DNA from: Erythrobasidium yunnanense
Lineage: Eukaryota; Basidiomycota; Cystobasidiomycetes; Erythrobasidiales; Erythrobasidiaceae
DNA length: 64,000 bases
Assembly (NCBI GenBank): GCA_001600175.1
Contig: BCJC01000009.1
Coordinates: 806,001-870,000 of the forward strand
Direction of reading: 5' to 3'
Positions 23,178 through 33,525 of this stretch are shown here, piece by piece. The stretch's first letter is position 1; each line of letters opens with the position of its first letter. The translations under genes and the position numbers were made by a program. Below the pieces are notes generated by a model. It was not told where the DNA came from, searched no databases, and saw only the letters and a list, made by a program, of their open reading frames with translations.

Positions 23178-24218
23178 TCAATCGAAAACTTCCTTCCTGA
23201 TACGCTCCTTGATCCGGCTCCAACTAGGTCCTCTGCGATGCTTGAATGCTGTAGGAGAGAACGTGGCTACAGCATCGACAGGTGTGCGGATTGTCGACTC
23301 CACCGATGTATTGGACTCCTCGCTAACGTTTCTTCGGAACGACGGCTTTCGCGACACCTTGACGTTCATGCACGCAGATGGTCTCTTGCGGCGTATGCTC
23401 AGCTTAGACAGCTTTCGCAGTCGTCTTGAAGGAATTTGCTTGCCGTAGGATGTTTGCTCAAGAATAGAGCTGCAGGAGAAGGACGACTTGGTGTATACGC
23501 CGTGTTCCAATGCAAGGCCTGGTTCGTCGACTTCGCTAGTCCCGGCATCGCTATTCGAGCGAGATCGGAAGCTTCGTGAAGACGAGCTATCGAAGTTCAA
23601 GAACGAGCTACTGAAGGCTGACGATAAGCTAGATGACGTCTCTTCAGCAATGTCGGTCAATGTGTCCGCCGCGCTGAGAGCTGAATCCAGAGAGGATCTT
23701 GCCAGAGCGTCTATGACTTCTGGCACAAGCTCCAAGCCTGCTGAAGGGCTCACGATAGCGGGTGCGGAGGTTGGGATGGGAGGCAGAGGAGTCTGAGGAG
23801 GCGGTGTCTGCATAGAGGGCCAGAAGTTGCCGGTAGTCGGTATGCCCAGAGATCGAGTGCGAATGTGTATGGCCGGCCGATGATTGGTACGTTGTATTCC
23901 CATAGCCATCTCTTGCTGCTTGACAAAGACCGGCTCTTGAGGTGTCAAGCGGAAGGATCGGGTAGGATAGCCAAACATGAAAGGGTCGACATGTTCAATG
24001 TCTCCTTCGAAGTGAGATGAGACAGTATGCAGAGACGTATCACTGCTGGATACGGACGCTGATGGAGAAAGCGCTACAGTATCGGAGGTGGGATTGCTGT
24101 TCGTCGTCGATGCTGCCGCGCCTTCCGCTCCGAGGCTGCTGGGCTCGCTGATACTGGCGTGGGGGCCAGGCGTCTCTAGAGGGTCATGTCGTATGTCAGA
24201 CTTGTCGTGTTCTGGCAT
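23178..24218 (-). CDS. Ser-rich hypothetical protein
   Basis: A single exon encodes 346 residues. It is rich in Ser and Pro throughout, with proline runs near residues 137-150, an acidic Ser stretch (about 185-225), and a strongly basic C-terminal third (RRLRKLSKLSIRRKRPS; HRRGPSWSRIKERIRKE). A basic amphipathic C-terminus could bind membrane or nucleic acid. I recognise no domain. Lack of introns is unusual for a gene of this size in the window. Confidence 0.7.
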   Translation of the reverse strand: MPEHDKSDIRHDPLETPGPHASISEPSSLGAEGAAASTTNSNPTSDTVALSPSASVSSSDTSLHTVSSHFEGDIEHVDPFMFGYPTRSFRLTPQEPVFVKQQEMAMGIQRTNHRPAIHIRTRSLGIPTTGNFWPSMQTPPPQTPLPPIPTSAPAIVSPSAGLELVPEVIDALARSSLDSALSAADTLTDIAEETSSSLSSAFSSSFLNFDSSSSRSFRSRSNSDAGTSEVDEPGLALEHGVYTKSSFSCSSILEQTSYGKQIPSRRLRKLSKLSIRRKRPSACMNVKVSRKPSFRRNVSEESNTSVESTIRTPVDAVATFSPTAFKHRRGPSWSRIKERIRKEVFD

Positions 24219-24876
24219 GCTTGATTTCGCTGGTCACTGAGTGTGTTATTGTTGAGAGGAGAGGACCAGCAAGTCGTCCTGGGCGGATAAGCTGCCCTAC
24301 TGCGCCTCCTTGTAGGGACCTTTCACTAAGCTTCAGCTTATGATACTCCGCAGCGTATGCACATGTATGTTGCTCACCTTGAGCAGTAGGCTTTCTGCTG
24401 TCTTTCAGGTAGTTATTTGTCTTGTATGCCGTACAATGACGTTCGCCTTTCTACTCAGCGCTGTAATTGTCCGGCATGATGACAGGTGAAGACGTAGTTG
24501 CGTAGAAGATTATGCACGGCGATTAGATGGACCAGATGGACGACAGGTTATACGTGAAGGATCGGTGCCGAATACACGGAAGCAATAAGGGAAAGTGGTG
24601 AAAGCGAGCTCAGTCAGGTCGGAGGTACCAGATACAAGCCGGGTGTCTTACGATATACTGATGGGACAATGTCTATACGCCTTCTTGTGTAGTATCGGCA
24701 GCTGATGAGGTCGAGATAGAGGATGTCAAGTGAAAGGCTGCTCTTCGAAGAGGTTCAGACTACTTGAGCATAAGTCATCAGTTTGTGCTTCGACCGGCCT
24801 TTGTGCATGGGGTTATTGCAAAACATCTGGGTGCGTGCTTCCCAAAGCGAGGGTCTGTGGGCCCATCTAGAGACTT
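24219..24876. other. Intergenic, 0.66 kb
   Basis: This lies upstream of the Ser-rich gene and downstream of MIC19, both on the minus strand. No supported gene, repeat or RNA was found. Confidence 0.5.
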
Positions 24877-25633
24877 CTATTGTACTTGTACAGCTTCAGC
24901 GTTTACAAAGTCCTACAGGTGGAAGGAACAGTGTCAGCTGTGCGACACGCTTAAGCTCTAGGCGGAATGCCTACCTGCTCTGCCTTCTTCACTGCCAACC
25001 TGAACTCTGCCGCCTCGTACCAGCAATCTAAAGGACGATCTTGTTTTGCTTTATAGCATGCTAGCAGATCTGTCCTCGCCTTGTGCACCTCTGGGAAGTT
25101 CTTCTCGACATCCCTCTTTTCCCGGTTCACCGAGATTTTGCTGCTCAGATCCGCCAATTCCTGCTGCAGTAGTGTAGAGCTCTTGAGCTTGTCGTCTTTG
25201 GCGCCTTCCTTGTCCAAGTTCTCCTTCTCTAGCTCCCTTGCGATACGCTCTTGGATTTCGGCTTCTTCCGCTTTGAGTCGCGCTAGCTCGCTATTGATGC
25301 GTGCGCGTATATGCTCATCCAGAGTAGTCTGTCGTGTCGTAGAAGGAGAGTTGTCACCGCCAGGCGTAGGCAGATCCGAAAGGTGCTGAATGAGGGAGGG
25401 TGAGAACTGGAGTTCGTTGGAGACAGGAAGTTTGCAGCGGGCAAGCATAAGACAAGGAGCCAATGATGATGTTCAGGAGTGATGAATTGTACATGTCAGC
25501 TTTCATTGCCTTTCCAATGGTTCATGTCTAGCCAGCAACCCACCCTGACTGGCCTGTCAGCGTAGAATGCCTGCTCTTCGCCTCCCGGCGTGCTGCTGCT
25601 TTCAACCCCGCTTTTGCTTGCGTTTGCGCCCAT
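24877..25633 (-). CDS. MIC19: MICOS subunit Mic19 (CHCHD3-like)
   Basis: Mic19 is a peripheral inner-membrane subunit of MICOS that shapes crista junctions in mitochondria. Introns at 24913-24974 and 25407-25543 give 185 residues. The start MGANASKS fits N-myristoylation, as known for Mic19. A central coiled coil (about residues 45-140) is followed by a CHCH-like segment CYKAKQDRPLDCW, a CX10C pair as in fungal Mic19. The last exon is 12 codons (DFVNAEAV..); reading through the last intron instead would end at 24951 with an unlike tail. It shares a 103-bp head-to-head promoter with ATP23. Confidence 0.9.
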
Positions 25634-25736
25634 CGCTGGTCTGATCTTAGGCGAAAGTATCGAAAGTTACAAGACCAAGCCTTGAGTTGAAGCCGATTTC
25701 AAAGGTCAGCTTTACATCAATCTCAAGCAAGCTATC
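25634..25736. promoter_or_regulatory. Bidirectional promoter between MIC19 and ATP23
   Basis: Only 103 bp separate the two start codons, so one short region must drive both genes and hold both leaders. Both products act at the mitochondrial inner membrane, which makes co-regulation plausible. No TATA box was seen. Confidence 0.7.
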
Positions 25737-26743
25737 ATGGCTTCTTCTTCCAGCATGCACGCGCAAGATCCTTCGTTCCTTGCTTCCTTCAATACATGGC
25801 GACGCTCTGTAGCGCAATTAACTGGCCTTGGTCTGACACCTGAAGAAAAAGCACAACGCGACCAGACTGCAGATGCCGATAAAGCTACAAAGCAATGCAA
25901 AGCCTGCGAATCCTATCGAGACGAGCTGATACAGACGAGTGAGAGCATGCCTCGATATCGCAATCTAGCTTGTTCTGAGAGCATGTAATCCAGGCCCGAT
26001 CGTCCGATTCATGCTTGCACACGTCGCTTCCCTCCCTACTCCTTTCTATAGCGAACCACCTCCTCCGATCTCCCCTTCTACAGCCAATTCTCCTGTTCCA
26101 ATCTATTGTGCACCTTGCGGACCGGACAGAGGCGGCGGCTTCTCACCTGGCCTCGGTGTAGTACTCTGTCAGGACAGGATATTTAGCAAGAAGCATGTGG
26201 AAGATACGCTTGCGCATGAGCTCATCCATGAATGGGATCATAGACGATTCAAGGTAGACTGGCAGGATCTGAAGATGGTAGCATGTTCAGAGGTGAGCTC
26301 GTAGACTCCTTTTGACGCTATCAGGAATGCTAATGTATGCTCTGACAGATCCGAGCAGCCGCTTTGAGTGGTGATTGTAGGTGGGGCCGCGAGCTGAACA
26401 GACGGAACTTTGCTTTCACCAAGCAGCATCAGGTAAGCAGTGCTCTCATGTACCTGTCAACTGCTTGGCTCATATCTGCGAGTCACTTCAAGGTATGCGC
26501 GCGACGACGGGCCGTTCTATCATTGCTGCAGCAATATGCAATGCGGGCCGAAACGGCCCCAGGGACCACAATGAGTACATCTACAGCAGGCGACGATGAA
26601 TCGCGGTTGCGGAAGGAGAAGGCAGAAAGGATCGTGAATGAGGTGTGGGAAAGCTGCTGGAAAGACACGAGGCCCTTCGACGAGGTGAGCTAGAAGTGAG
26701 ATCTCCCTTGACATTAGCTGACTCTTCTTGGCAGATATATTGA
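25737..26743 (+). CDS. ATP23: Mitochondrial inner membrane metalloprotease/chaperone Atp23
   Basis: Atp23 processes the Atp6 precursor in yeast and helps ATP synthase assembly from the intermembrane space. Introns at 25939-25993, 26293-26348, 26433-26492 and 26685-26734 give 261 residues. The zinc protease motif HELIHEWDHRRF is intact, with conserved Cys (KQCKAC; IYCAPC; MVACSE; GDCRWG) and the family end CARRRAVLSL and RPFDEIY. The last coding exon is only 9 nt (26735-26743, Ile-Tyr-stop), which is needed to make the family C-terminus. A further ~57 residues of Ser/Thr and charged sequence lie between the last two conserved blocks. Confidence 0.94.
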
Positions 26744-27608
26744 ACGCACAAAGAGCTTTCTCTTCTGAGATCACGCCCAGTTCTTGCAAGAACTTGAAAC
26801 ATACCTTGCGTTCGGGAGACATCCGCTGGCAGCGTGACGCGCTGTTCCTAGACGAAAGATATGCGGTATAGCCTAATCGCGATTCGGTCAATATGCACTT
26901 CCCGCGCCCGTGATAGTGCAGCCGCTCCCAGTTCAGCAAGTGAGGCAACGCGTATTCCCAGCTGCGCAAGCGTTTTGTAAAAGGCCTGCAAGCACACATA
27001 CTACTCTCTCCCATGTTAGAACTTTTCTCTTTGCCTGCTGTCTCCTTTTGCTGCATTGAGCTATCAGGTCGTCTTTCTCCCTCCTTCCTGCACGAGGACG
27101 AAACCCGTCGAAAATAACCACTCTTAAACGTAAGCAGCAACTATCCTAACTCCCCTACAGCTTCTCCTCCAGAATCTGGCAGCTCTGTTGGCTAGGCGCA
27201 AGTTGTTCTGCGCTTTCTAGGCGTAGAAAGGCTCGCTGTCCGACAGCCTGCAACGAAAAGCCGTACCTCGAAAAGAGAAAAGCGCGCTGCAGATACGGCT
27301 TAAGCTACCAGATTCTGTGATGTATCGTATCACATTTCTCTCGCTCCTTCTTGTCGCTCTTCGTGTCGTCTTATTCCTTCTCTTTCCTTTCTCCAGCTTC
27401 AGCACAACTTCCAGCCTACCTAGCCTTCACATCTATCACTCCATTCAAGACACTATACTCTCCTGCTCGTCCTGTCGTGAGAAAAGAGGAGAACTGACTA
27501 TCGACAAATCCGCTCGTCACTCAACCCTCACGAACTACCTCTTCCGATCCTTGTGTCGCGGCGCATTCCACTTGTTCCTTCTAAATCGTCCTATCATACA
27601 CATTTGAA
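26744..27608. other. Intergenic with CT-rich leader of the KH gene
   Basis: This 865-bp region lies between ATP23 and the KH gene. Bases from about 27335 to 27600 are strongly C/T-rich on the plus strand, like the pyrimidine-rich promoters and leaders of highly expressed fungal genes. A 206-codon frame on the minus strand overlaps ATP23 and is not supported. Confidence 0.6.
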
Positions 27609-29064
27609 ATGGCAGAATCGTCAAACGGAAACGGACACCTCAAAAGGCAACGCTCATCAAGCCCTGTTGGCGGAAGAAGCGATCCTAGCACTGGCAAGAA
27701 GCAAAATACTGGATACAGCACACCAGCAGCAGGAAATGAGGTCAACAACTCTCGCACTAGCCCCGTCATGAACCAAGAGAGCGGCAGCGCCCAGGCAGAT
27801 GCGGCTGCTGACAATCAAGCGGCAGCAGCTCCAGAAGTCGCCGCACCTCCAATCACTATTCGAGCGCTCATCGTAACGCAAGATGCATCTATTATAATCG
27901 GAAAAGCCGGATCTCACATCAAGGAGATTAGAGAAAAAGCTGGCGCCAAAGTATCTGTGTCAGAGCAGATTCCAGGCAATCCAGAGCGAATTCTACACGT
28001 CACTGGGCCTTTGGATGCTGTCAGCAAGGTGCGTAGCAAGGCCGTCTGTATCTACAGAAGTCCGCTAAAATTTGGCAACCAGGCCTACGGTCTCATTGTA
28101 CGAAAGATCAACGACGAACCCTATGACCAGCCTTCTGTACCTGGCAGTCGAGCGGTGACTATCAAGTAGGCGATATCGCTAATCCTTGTGTATCGCAGCT
28201 GACTTCTGAACCTGCACAGGTACATCGTGCCGAACAATCGTATGGGCAGTCTGATAGGCAAAGGAGGGTCAAAGATCAAGGAGATCCAAGAAGCTAGTGG
28301 TGCTCGTTTGCAAGCTAGCGAAAGCATGCTGCCTGGCAGCACAGAGGTCTGTTCTTCGGCAGCAATAGTGAGGACCTTCGATTGACGTGATAAATGAATT
28401 CCAGCGCATACTGTCTGTCTCTGGTGTCGCGGACGCTGTGCATATCGCAGTCTACTATGTTGGCACGATTCTATCCGAAGTTCCAGAAAGAGCAACAGCA
28501 AATACGGCATATCGTCCTGCACCGGCTTCAGCAGGCTATGCTCCAGGCCCACCTAGCAGCTCGTACGCTCCCAGCTCGAGCAGTTCTCGATACCCGCCAG
28601 CCGGAGGTGCTGGAGGTGGCTCTTCCTACTATCCTGGCCAGCCCTCGTACGATGGAGGTGCCGGCTACCAACCTCCTGCTCCTGCACCAGGTGCTCCAGG
28701 CTATTCAGTTCCCTCGACTGCTTCTGCTGCAGGAAGCCAGACACAGCAACTCTATATTCCGAATGAATTAGTAGGAAACATAATCGGAAAGGGAGGCCAA
28801 AAGATCAATGAGATCAGACAAATGAGCGGGTGTAACATCAAAATTATGGAGTCTACCGAAAGTCAAGGTAGTGGTGCAAGGCAGAATGAGAGGGTACGTC
28901 TTTATCGCATGTTACCAGTGGATGCAGGCTAATTTCGCTATTACCAGCTTGTCACTATCACTGGTCTGGCGCCAAACATTCAAACGGCAGTACAAATGCT
29001 GCATGCGCGCCTCGAGCAAGAGAGGCAAAGGAAGGCCAACCCAGGTGGCACGCCCGGCTATTAG
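27609..29064 (+). CDS. Three-KH-domain poly(rC)-binding-like RNA-binding protein
   Basis: PCBP/Hek2/Rnc1-type proteins bind mRNA and control its stability, localisation or translation. Introns at 28029-28082, 28166-28219, 28347-28404 and 28894-28947 give 411 residues. KH loops are IIIGKAGSHIKEIREKAGA (KH1), SLIGKGGSKIKEIQEASGA (KH2) and NIIGKGGQKINEIRQMSG (KH3); a Pro/Ser/Gly/Tyr-rich linker lies between KH2 and KH3. The first intron is 54 nt with no stop in frame, so retention would add 18 residues near the end of KH1. The linking segment PSVPGSRAVTIKYIVPN fits related fungal proteins. Nearest orthologue (Rnc1, Pbp2 or Hek2) is not settled. Confidence 0.93.
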
Positions 29065-29608
29065 GCAGTCCTTTTGAATTCCTCCTATCTATTACAGCGA
29101 TCATTCTTGCACCATGATACCAATCTATTACAATAGAAGTTCTACCTGCGTCGAGCTTGCCAACATGTGACAAGCTTTCTAGCGATTCCATACTCTGCAC
29201 CAAAGCTCGACCTGAACTGCCATGCTTCGTGAATGGCCTTTCCGTGCAAATGAATGGGCTCACATACCCACAAACCGTACAAGTGTTTTCTCGTCACACC
29301 TTTTCTATCTTCAGCTGTATTAGTATAGAGTTACATTCTGCGCTTGCAGGCTGTCTGTGATTTAGACAACAATATTCGGAATCGAGCATACAACGTAGTC
29401 AAAATGATGGAACGGCATCAAAAAGGTCATCCTAAGATACCGAGACACCGAACAATTAGCCGGTTGCAGGCACCGCGCTCAGGAAATTTTGATCACTGAG
29501 GTCATCATCTTTCGCTGCTTGGCGTTCCCTTCTCGCTACGTAGGATGTAGATTTGTACGTCTTTACTCCCTGTAGACCCAACAAACCAGAAGAAATCCTC
29601 GAAGAATT
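29065..29608. other. Intergenic before the DUF421 pair
   Basis: This 544-bp region contains the KH gene 3' end and the upstream region of the first DUF421 copy. I see nothing further that can be named. Confidence 0.5.
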
Positions 29609-30494
29609 ATGGCACCTGTCATTCAACGAGCGGACTTTTACCAGTCAAGCTCGGTTCTGCATCCTTTGATCGTAGGAGGTAGGCCTGAGTGCATCACACC
29701 TGCTAGGGAGTATCGCTGAAGATGCTTTGTGACTAGGGATCGTCCTTATTGTCGTCTTCCTCTTTTTCCGGCTTTCTTCTTCACGCTCCCTTGCTCAACT
29801 GTCTGGATTCAGCATCGTTGCGAATATCTGCTTAGGCTCGACTCTGTCACGTATCATCACTCAGCCGGACCTGCATCTCACGCGAGGCTTGGTTTCCATC
29901 TTCACGATTATCGTGTTCGAATATGTGACAGACTGGTTCACCGTTCGCCATCCACTTGCCGAGTCCATCTTCCGGAAGAAGGCAGTGCTGCTTCTCTTCA
30001 GAGGTGTTCCTTTGGAGAAAGCCCTCAAGTCGCACAGGATCACCAAAGATGCCATTATGGCGACTCTTAGGTCCAACAAGATGACGTCCCCAAGCGAGGT
30101 AAGCTTGGAGAACTCAGACAGCGGGACCTGCGCTGACAGTGTGATCCGTGATACAGGCCGAAGCTGTTATACTTGAGCTGAACGGCTCGTTCTCCGTCCT
30201 GAGCCGTTTAGACGATCCTTTCAATGAGTATGTAGCAGGGTATTGAAAGTGGATACACTCCGGCTGATCTTTGAACTTCTGCTGTATAGTACGACACCCT
30301 GTCTCGACTTTGTTCCAGGATATACCGATTTGAGGAGAGAATGGGAGGCAGCTCATGCATCGGAGCGCAAAGAGCTGAAGCAGGATACGAAGGGACCGGA
30401 TAACAGGCAGCACCAGGGTTCCGAAGATTCGAATGCCGATGCTGCTACACTCGCTGAAAGGGGATCTCTGGCTCACACGAGAGCTGATTCTTGA
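29609..30494 (+). CDS. YetF/DUF421-like membrane protein, copy 1
   Basis: Introns at 29679-29736, 30099-30156 and 30228-30289 give 235 residues. Three hydrophobic segments lie in the first ~100 residues (IVLIVVFLFFRL; GFSIVANICLGS; GLVSIFTIIVFEYVTDW). The soluble part (LLLFRGVPLEKALKSHRI, IMATLRSNKM, AEAVILELNGSFSVL) resembles the C-terminal domain of bacterial YetF/DUF421 proteins, where EpxG.iSVL-type ends are common. The last exon is polar and probably disordered. Molecular role is unknown even in bacteria. It is closely matched by the next gene, so the two are tandem duplicates. The family call is from recalled motifs. Confidence 0.75.
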
Positions 30495-30729
30495 AGCTAT
30501 TGAGCATCGAAGAGGTCGTGAAGTAGTGTTGTGCAGTAATAGCATTGTTCTAAGCGTAAGCAGAGTCAACGACCTGCGGAAGATGCTTCCTTCAAAAAAT
30601 CAATAATTAGATCATGAGGTCAGCTATTGATCGTTTTTGTAATCGCGCTTCACTGCCTTGGAAAAGTTTGGGGCCTTTCACTGCATGTAGAAGGCTCTGT
30701 ACAGAGCACCATCTTGCGCTTCGGATGCC

Positions 30730-31627
30730 ATGGCACCTGTCATTCAACGAGCGGACTTCTATCAGTCAAACTCAGTGCTACATCCCTTAATTGTAGGAGG
30801 TAAGGACACAAAGTGCATGGTACCTGCTTGGAACTATCGCTGAAGATGCTTTGTTACTAATTGTCACTAGGAATTGTCCTGATTGTCGTCTTCCTCTATT
30901 TCCGGCTATCTTCTTCACGGTCGCTCGCACAACTGTCTGGATTCAGCATTGTCGCAAATATCTGTCTGGGATCTACTTTATCACGTATCATCACTCAGCC
31001 TGACCTCCATCTCACTCGAGGCTTGATCTCCATCTTCACCATCATTATATTCGAATATGTGACAGACTGGTTGACTGTCCGGCATGCTATCTGGGAGTGG
31101 GTGTTTCGAAAAGACGCAGTCCTCCTTGTTTTCAGAGGCGTCATACTGGAGAAGGTCATCAAGCGGCATAGAATTACCCCTGAGGCAGTGATGGCGACCT
31201 TGCGGTCTAACAAGATGACAGACCTTAAGCAGGTGAGCTGCAGACGTTCAGCAGTCAGCAGTAAATACCTGAGCTGAAGAACTTTATATGAAGGCCGAAG
31301 CCGTCATACTCGAGCTGAATGGCCAGTTTTCAGTCTTGAGCCGTCTTGAAGACCCATTCAACGAGTAAGTGCTAACAGGCTCTAGGCACTGCTCGGCTAA
31401 GTCTACGTCCCGGATTCAGCCCTACACCCTGCCTTGACGCTGTCCCAGGGTATACCGAGCTGCGAGAAAGATGGGCGGAAGAGCACGCATCCGAGCGGAA
31501 GGATCAGCAGCGTGTAGCTGAATACCACAATATCAGGCGCCGGCAGCCTGACAGCAAAGACAACGCTACAGTGGCTGCACATACGGAAGCGGATGCCAAT
31601 CCATCGGCTTTGGGACCGTCCTTTTAG
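30730..31627 (+). CDS. YetF/DUF421-like membrane protein, copy 2
   Basis: This is a tandem paralogue of the preceding gene with the same four-exon plan: introns 30800-30870, 31233-31293 and 31365-31419; 236 residues. Exons 1-3 have identical lengths in both copies (70, 362 and 71 nt). The membrane region is nearly identical (for example SLAQLSGFSIVANICLG), while the cytosolic part and C-terminal tail have diverged more (MTDLKQ versus MTSPSE). An out-of-frame ATG overlaps just before the start (30725), so the start used depends on context. It faces the F-box-like gene tail to tail, 194 bp apart. Confidence 0.75.
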
Positions 31628-31821
31628 CCTTGTAAATAAAGAGCTCGGTCGCTCCGATTGCAATGTACACTCAGTTCTTCATTGCGACGCATTTCAGATG
31701 TAAGAAGTCTCGGGAAATACTTCCGCGCCATAGCTACAATGAAGCCAAGCGCATGTTCAGATAGACGGCCGGCGGGTCTGTTCAATCGTATACTTACGAT
31801 GAACGTCTAAAAGAGCTGACT

Positions 31822-33455
31822 TTAGAAATAGCCATAGCCATAGTCTGATGTATCTTCATCCTCGTCCGAAGGAGGCGTTCCATATGGATACTGTCCGTAC
31901 GGACTGTAGTCATCGTCATTGTGGAGATAGGGAGGAATGAAGTCTGGATCGCCTATATGACATGTCATTCGGAAACATCCTCTTCTACTATATCCTTGCA
32001 CTCACGTCTCGGTGTAGCCGCTGCCAAAAGGCTGCTTGCATAACTCGGATCGTTCAGACAGAGTCCGCGACTTTCCAGGTGTGACCTGGCTGCTGATACC
32101 CTGACTCTCAATGTTTCATCCAGCGAGTAGGTAGAGTCCAGCCGGACACGCCTGATGTACGGTGCCAGCTTGAGACCGGGCAGGTATTCGGGTTCCTGCA
32201 GACGGGACAATAGCAGATGCAGAAACTCGTCGGACTCTGGCCACCGGAGATCGAGACGTTCGAGCGATCGAGGCAATGCATCCACTACGTCCGTCTGCAC
32301 GCGACCTGCCAAAGCGGAATAGCGCAGATCCTTGACGTTTTTCAGGCATCTGAAAGCGGTACTGCCTAGAGTCGATGCAGTTAAGCAGTGGAATGTGATA
32401 AGATCCTGTCCCACTAGCTGCAGGATGGATGTTATTCCGGCATCTTCGTAAAAATTGGACTCCACGGAGGAAAATTTTGGCCGAACGAGCTTTAGATGGC
32501 GGAGGGACGATACAATAGGAGTGAAGAGAGCCGCTATATGATCGAGGTCGAATACTGGTAGATCGAGACACAGGTGCTGCAAGGCAGGCAGGGGAACAGC
32601 CATGACCGTGACTTGTCCCAAAGCCAGAGTCGGCACATGCAGTCTGGGAGTCACCGGTTGCGGCTTCGTACGGTACATGCATATCGCTTGTCCATCTCGG
32701 TGAAATCGTGTGTGACTGGCGTAGACGTAGCTGGCTGATGGAAAGGCTGCTAATACCTCCAACGTCGATCCTGGCGCCATGGCTACTTTCGGTAGAACGC
32801 GACCGGCGCAATTGCTGCAAGGGCATCTCTTGGCTGGCTCAGACCCGGACCTGAAATTGATGTGCGAGAAGAACAATTTGTCCAAGGAGGGAAGATGTCG
32901 TACGGCCACCTGCATGACGATGTCTCTTGCATCTAAGACTCGTAGGTTGGGTAGGGAGGAGAAGATGCGTTGAATGGGAACAGTACTGGATTCCACGTCT
33001 TCCAGCTTCAGCGACCTGATCTCGCGAATGAATTCGCGAAGACGTGGGTTCCAGAACTGTAATGTCTCGCTCAGGAGGATGATACTATCCCAGCTTCTGA
33101 GCTGGAGCTTGGAATAAAGAGATCTTCTAGCCGCGACGAGCCAGTGCTTATTGACACGTGCGGCAGAAGCGAGCGTGTCCTGCACTCCGGTGATGGTGTC
33201 TGTTTCGCGATGACTACGGGATTTGTTCATGTTTGATGCATTGTCGCAAAGCTCGACGCCGTCGAAGACATCATGAGGTAGGCCCTCAATGCGTTTTACG
33301 GGAGCTTGTTTGGCCGGTGAAGCGCGAGGAACTTGACTATCGCTGGGTGGAGCATCTACATCCGCTAGGTAGCTGAAGATCCGGTCCAGGACGTCGAAAG
33401 CCAGAGTTGAAGCCATGGTCAGGAACAAAGGGACGAACAATAGGTGTAGAGGCAA
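31822..33455 (-). CDS. F-box-like/leucine-rich protein
   Basis: An intron at 31953-32005 (GTGAGT..ATAG) joins the long exon to a short acidic Tyr/Pro-rich tail ending DYGYGYF. Without splicing the frame stops at 31965. The full product from the first Met is 526 residues, but a Met 13 codons later (33416) is likely, as it gives MASTLAFDVLDRIFSYL, an F-box-like start. Later parts show loose leucine-rich spacing (SLKLEDVES, LPNLRVLDA, LPALQHLCLDL, SLRHLKLVRP, SLERLDLRW) typical of fungal F-box/LRR substrate receptors of SCF ligases. A CPCSNC pair may bind zinc. Substrate unknown. Confidence 0.7.
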
Positions 33456-33525
33456 GGAAGAGCCAAAGTCTGCATGGCGAGTGAATGCTTGTAAATATGC
33501 ACTACGAAAAGATACTACAGTCTAT

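Noticed and set aside
24951-25463. MIC19 as a single exon
   Set aside because: It lacks the conserved myristoylation start and ends in an unlike tail; the spliced model restores both.
26520-27140. 206-codon frame on the minus strand
   Set aside because: It overlaps the conserved 3' half of ATP23 in antisense and has no family-like sequence or splice support.
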